Source of the DNA: DATLNF01 sp046590575
GTDB lineage: Bacteria; Actinomycetota; Actinomycetes; BP-191
Length of the DNA stretch: 15,581 nt
Direction of reading: 5' to 3'
Assembly (NCBI GenBank): GCA_046590575.1
Contig: JBKJUS010000041.1
Coordinates: forward strand, 1 to 15,581
Each line of letters opens with the position of its first letter. Position 1 is the first letter of the stretch. Below the pieces are notes generated by a model. It was not told the origin of the DNA, did not search any database, and saw only the letters and a program-made list of their open reading frames with translations. Of this stretch, positions 14,048 through 15,581 are shown in pieces. The translations under genes and the position numbers were made by a program.

Positions 14048-15581
14048 ATGACCTTCACACCGCGGCGCACCGCCACCGCCGGCCAGGCTGCACGCTGTGG
14101 TGCGCTCGGCCGGCACCGGTGGGGCCGGCTGTCGCTGGTCGCCATGGTGGCCTGCTTGAGTGTGCTCATGGGGACCGCGCCGGGTGCGTACGCCGAGGAA
14201 CCGGCTGCCTCCCCGTCAGCCAGCCCGTCGGCGGCGCCCACCCCGACCGACAGCGCGTCACCCGAACCGGCACCGACGGCTTCCCCAGCCGGGGACCCAT
14301 CGCCGGCGCCCCCAGAACCAGCACTCTCGGAGCCAGCGCCCGCAGCAGCCCCTTCACCCGAGGCGTCGGCGCCGCCGGAGGGCGGAACGTCAACAGACGG
14401 ATCGGAGTCGCTGCCGGCGGCATCGTCAGCGCAGATCACCTGCGGCGAACTGCAGGAATACTGCGACGCCGTGCTCGGCGGGATCAGTCCGAAAGACCTG
14501 CAGCCGCTGATCGACACGGCGACACAGCTAGTCCGCAACTGCCTCGGCACGCAGGCCGCGAGCACCCAGTCCACGTCGGCGAACCTCGAATGCGGCGCCC
14601 TGGTCGCCGAACTACGGCAGGCGGCCCTCGACGCCGTCGACACGGTTCTTGCCTGCGCAAACGGTTCCAACGAGACCTGCGCCGCGGTCATCCAGCTGGT
14701 ACTGGCACTCGCCGGGGAGGCCACCGGGTGCGCCAACGCGCTCGGCGCCAACGTCGCGCCCGGGAGCTCCACGGTCGTCGACTGCGCTGCGCTAGCCGCA
14801 CAGCTCAAGGCGCTGGCCAACGAGCTGGTTGCCCTCGTGCTCAGCTGCGCGAACCGCACTGAGCCCACCTGCAGCACCGCCTACGACCTTGCGAACGGCG
14901 CGGTCGCCACCGTGGTCAAGTGCGCGACCGACTTCCTCGCCGGGATCGGCGACTCCCCCGCGGCCGCGACCACGTCCGCCAGCACGAGCAGCAGTACGGT
15001 GGACTGCTACCCGCTCGGCGTGCTAGTCGGCGACACCGTCGAAGACACCGCCGCCGCGGTCGTCAAATGCGCCACCGACTTCCTCGCCGGCCTCGGTGGC
15101 TCCGGCGCGCCCGCGTTCGGCAGCACCAGCACTGTCGACTGCTACCCAGTAGGCAAGCTCATCGGCGACACGACCGGCGCAGTGGCCGAAACAGCGGTGC
15201 AGTGCGCTCGCGGGTTCCTCGCCGGCCTCGGGACCGACGTCTCCGACCCGGTCGTTATCGACGGCCAGGACCTCGCGCTGGGCTGCTACGCGATCGGCAA
15301 GCTCGCCGGCGACACGGCCGGTGCGGCGGCCGAAACAGCGGTCCAGTGCGCCCGCGGGTTCCTCTCCGGACTCGGGACAGACACTCCAGACCCGTTGATC
15401 GTGAAAGGGCAAGACCTCGCCCTAGCCTGCTACCCGCTGGGCAAGCTGATTAGCGACGTCGCCGCCAACGGTGCTGCATGCGTCGACGACTTCGTCGCCG
15501 GGGTCACCGGGCAAGGCCCACGGTTTTCCGTGCAACTAGCCTCCACCGTCGACTGCTACCCGCTCGGCAAGCTCATCGGCG
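14048..15581 (+). CDS. Secreted cysteine-bounded helical repeat protein, 3' end cut by the window edge
   Basis: The frame is open for 511 codons to the window edge. GGAGAG (14035-14040) lies 7 bases before ATG 14048. A long signal peptide ends near AYA at 47-49, followed by a Pro/Ala/Ser-rich linker (50-128) typical of wall-spanning segments. The rest is built of Ala/Leu-rich amphipathic segments bounded by cysteines. Two 64-residue repeats (from C182 and C246) each have the pattern C-x20-C-x7-C-x16-C. Shorter units then start at C320, C365, C413, C461 and C503 with the signature CYPLGKLIGD, then C-A-x-x-FLAGLG. No similarity to a known family is recognised. A structural, adhesin or surface-layer role is plausible. 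Repeat number and any anchor lie outside the window. Confidence 0.85.
   Translation, partial: MTFTPRRTATAGQAARCGALGRHRWGRLSLVAMVACLSVLMGTAPGAYAEEPAASPSASPSAAPTPTDSASPEPAPTASPAGDPSPAPPEPALSEPAPAAAPSPEASAPPEGGTSTDGSESLPAASSAQITCGELQEYCDAVLGGISPKDLQPLIDTATQLVRNCLGTQAASTQSTSANLECGALVAELRQAALDAVDTVLACANGSNETCAAVIQLVLALAGEATGCANALGANVAPGSSTVVDCAALAAQLKALANELVALVLSCANRTEPTCSTAYDLANGAVATVVKCATDFLAGIGDSPAAATTSASTSSSTVDCYPLGVLVGDTVEDTAAAVVKCATDFLAGLGGSGAPAFGSTSTVDCYPVGKLIGDTTGAVAETAVQCARGFLAGLGTDVSDPVVIDGQDLALGCYAIGKLAGDTAGAAAETAVQCARGFLSGLGTDTPDPLIVKGQDLALACYPLGKLISDVAANGAACVDDFVAGVTGQGPRFSVQLASTVDCYPLGKLIG

Noticed and set aside
5830..15581. Second copy of the tRNA-Leu 3' end as the far attachment site
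   Set aside because: I scanned by eye for the T-arm sequence GGGGGTTCGAGTCCCCC and saw no other copy. The far end is probably outside the window.

Overview
The window is high-GC DNA with GTG starts, short gene spacing and no encoded tRNA CCA end, which points to an actinobacterium (Actinomycetota). The genus cannot be fixed from the sequence. It has two parts: ordinary chromosome from 1 to about 5829, and an integrated mobile element from about 5830 to beyond the right edge.

Chromosomal part. Two secreted proteins with likely beta-propeller folds are divergently transcribed: a BNR/Asp-box protein on the minus strand, cut by the left edge, and an LVIVD-repeat protein on the plus strand. Next come rph (RNase PH) and an XTP/dITP pyrophosphatase gene, 1 base apart. 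A SigE-family ECF sigma factor follows, overlapping the gene for a one-pass membrane protein whose outer part is a tandem DUF3887-like duplication. The part ends with a complete tRNA-Leu(UAG).

Element part. A tyrosine integrase lies directly behind the 3' end of the tRNA, the usual arrangement for integration into a tRNA gene. A minus-strand block converges on it: a MobF relaxase/helicase, an excisionase-like helix-turn-helix protein overlapping it by ATGA, a two-TM protein with a GAF-like ending, and a 63-residue protein overlapping that by GTGA. Upstream of the relaxase lies a long gene-free region with five 23-bp-spaced iteron-like repeats and two inverted repeats, the best candidate for an origin of transfer or replication. 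Together these suggest an integrative mobilizable or conjugative element. The second attachment site and any DNA pump genes are not in view.

Right cargo. On the plus strand lie a 71-residue element-type protein, a sigma-70-like protein with a C-terminal TM helix and an outer tail, a 59-residue secreted peptide with two cysteines, and a long secreted protein, cut by the right edge, made of cysteine-bounded helical repeats with strikingly regular C-x20-C and C-x16-C spacing. These last three genes are the most original part of the window and may form an undescribed membrane-sensing or cell-surface system.
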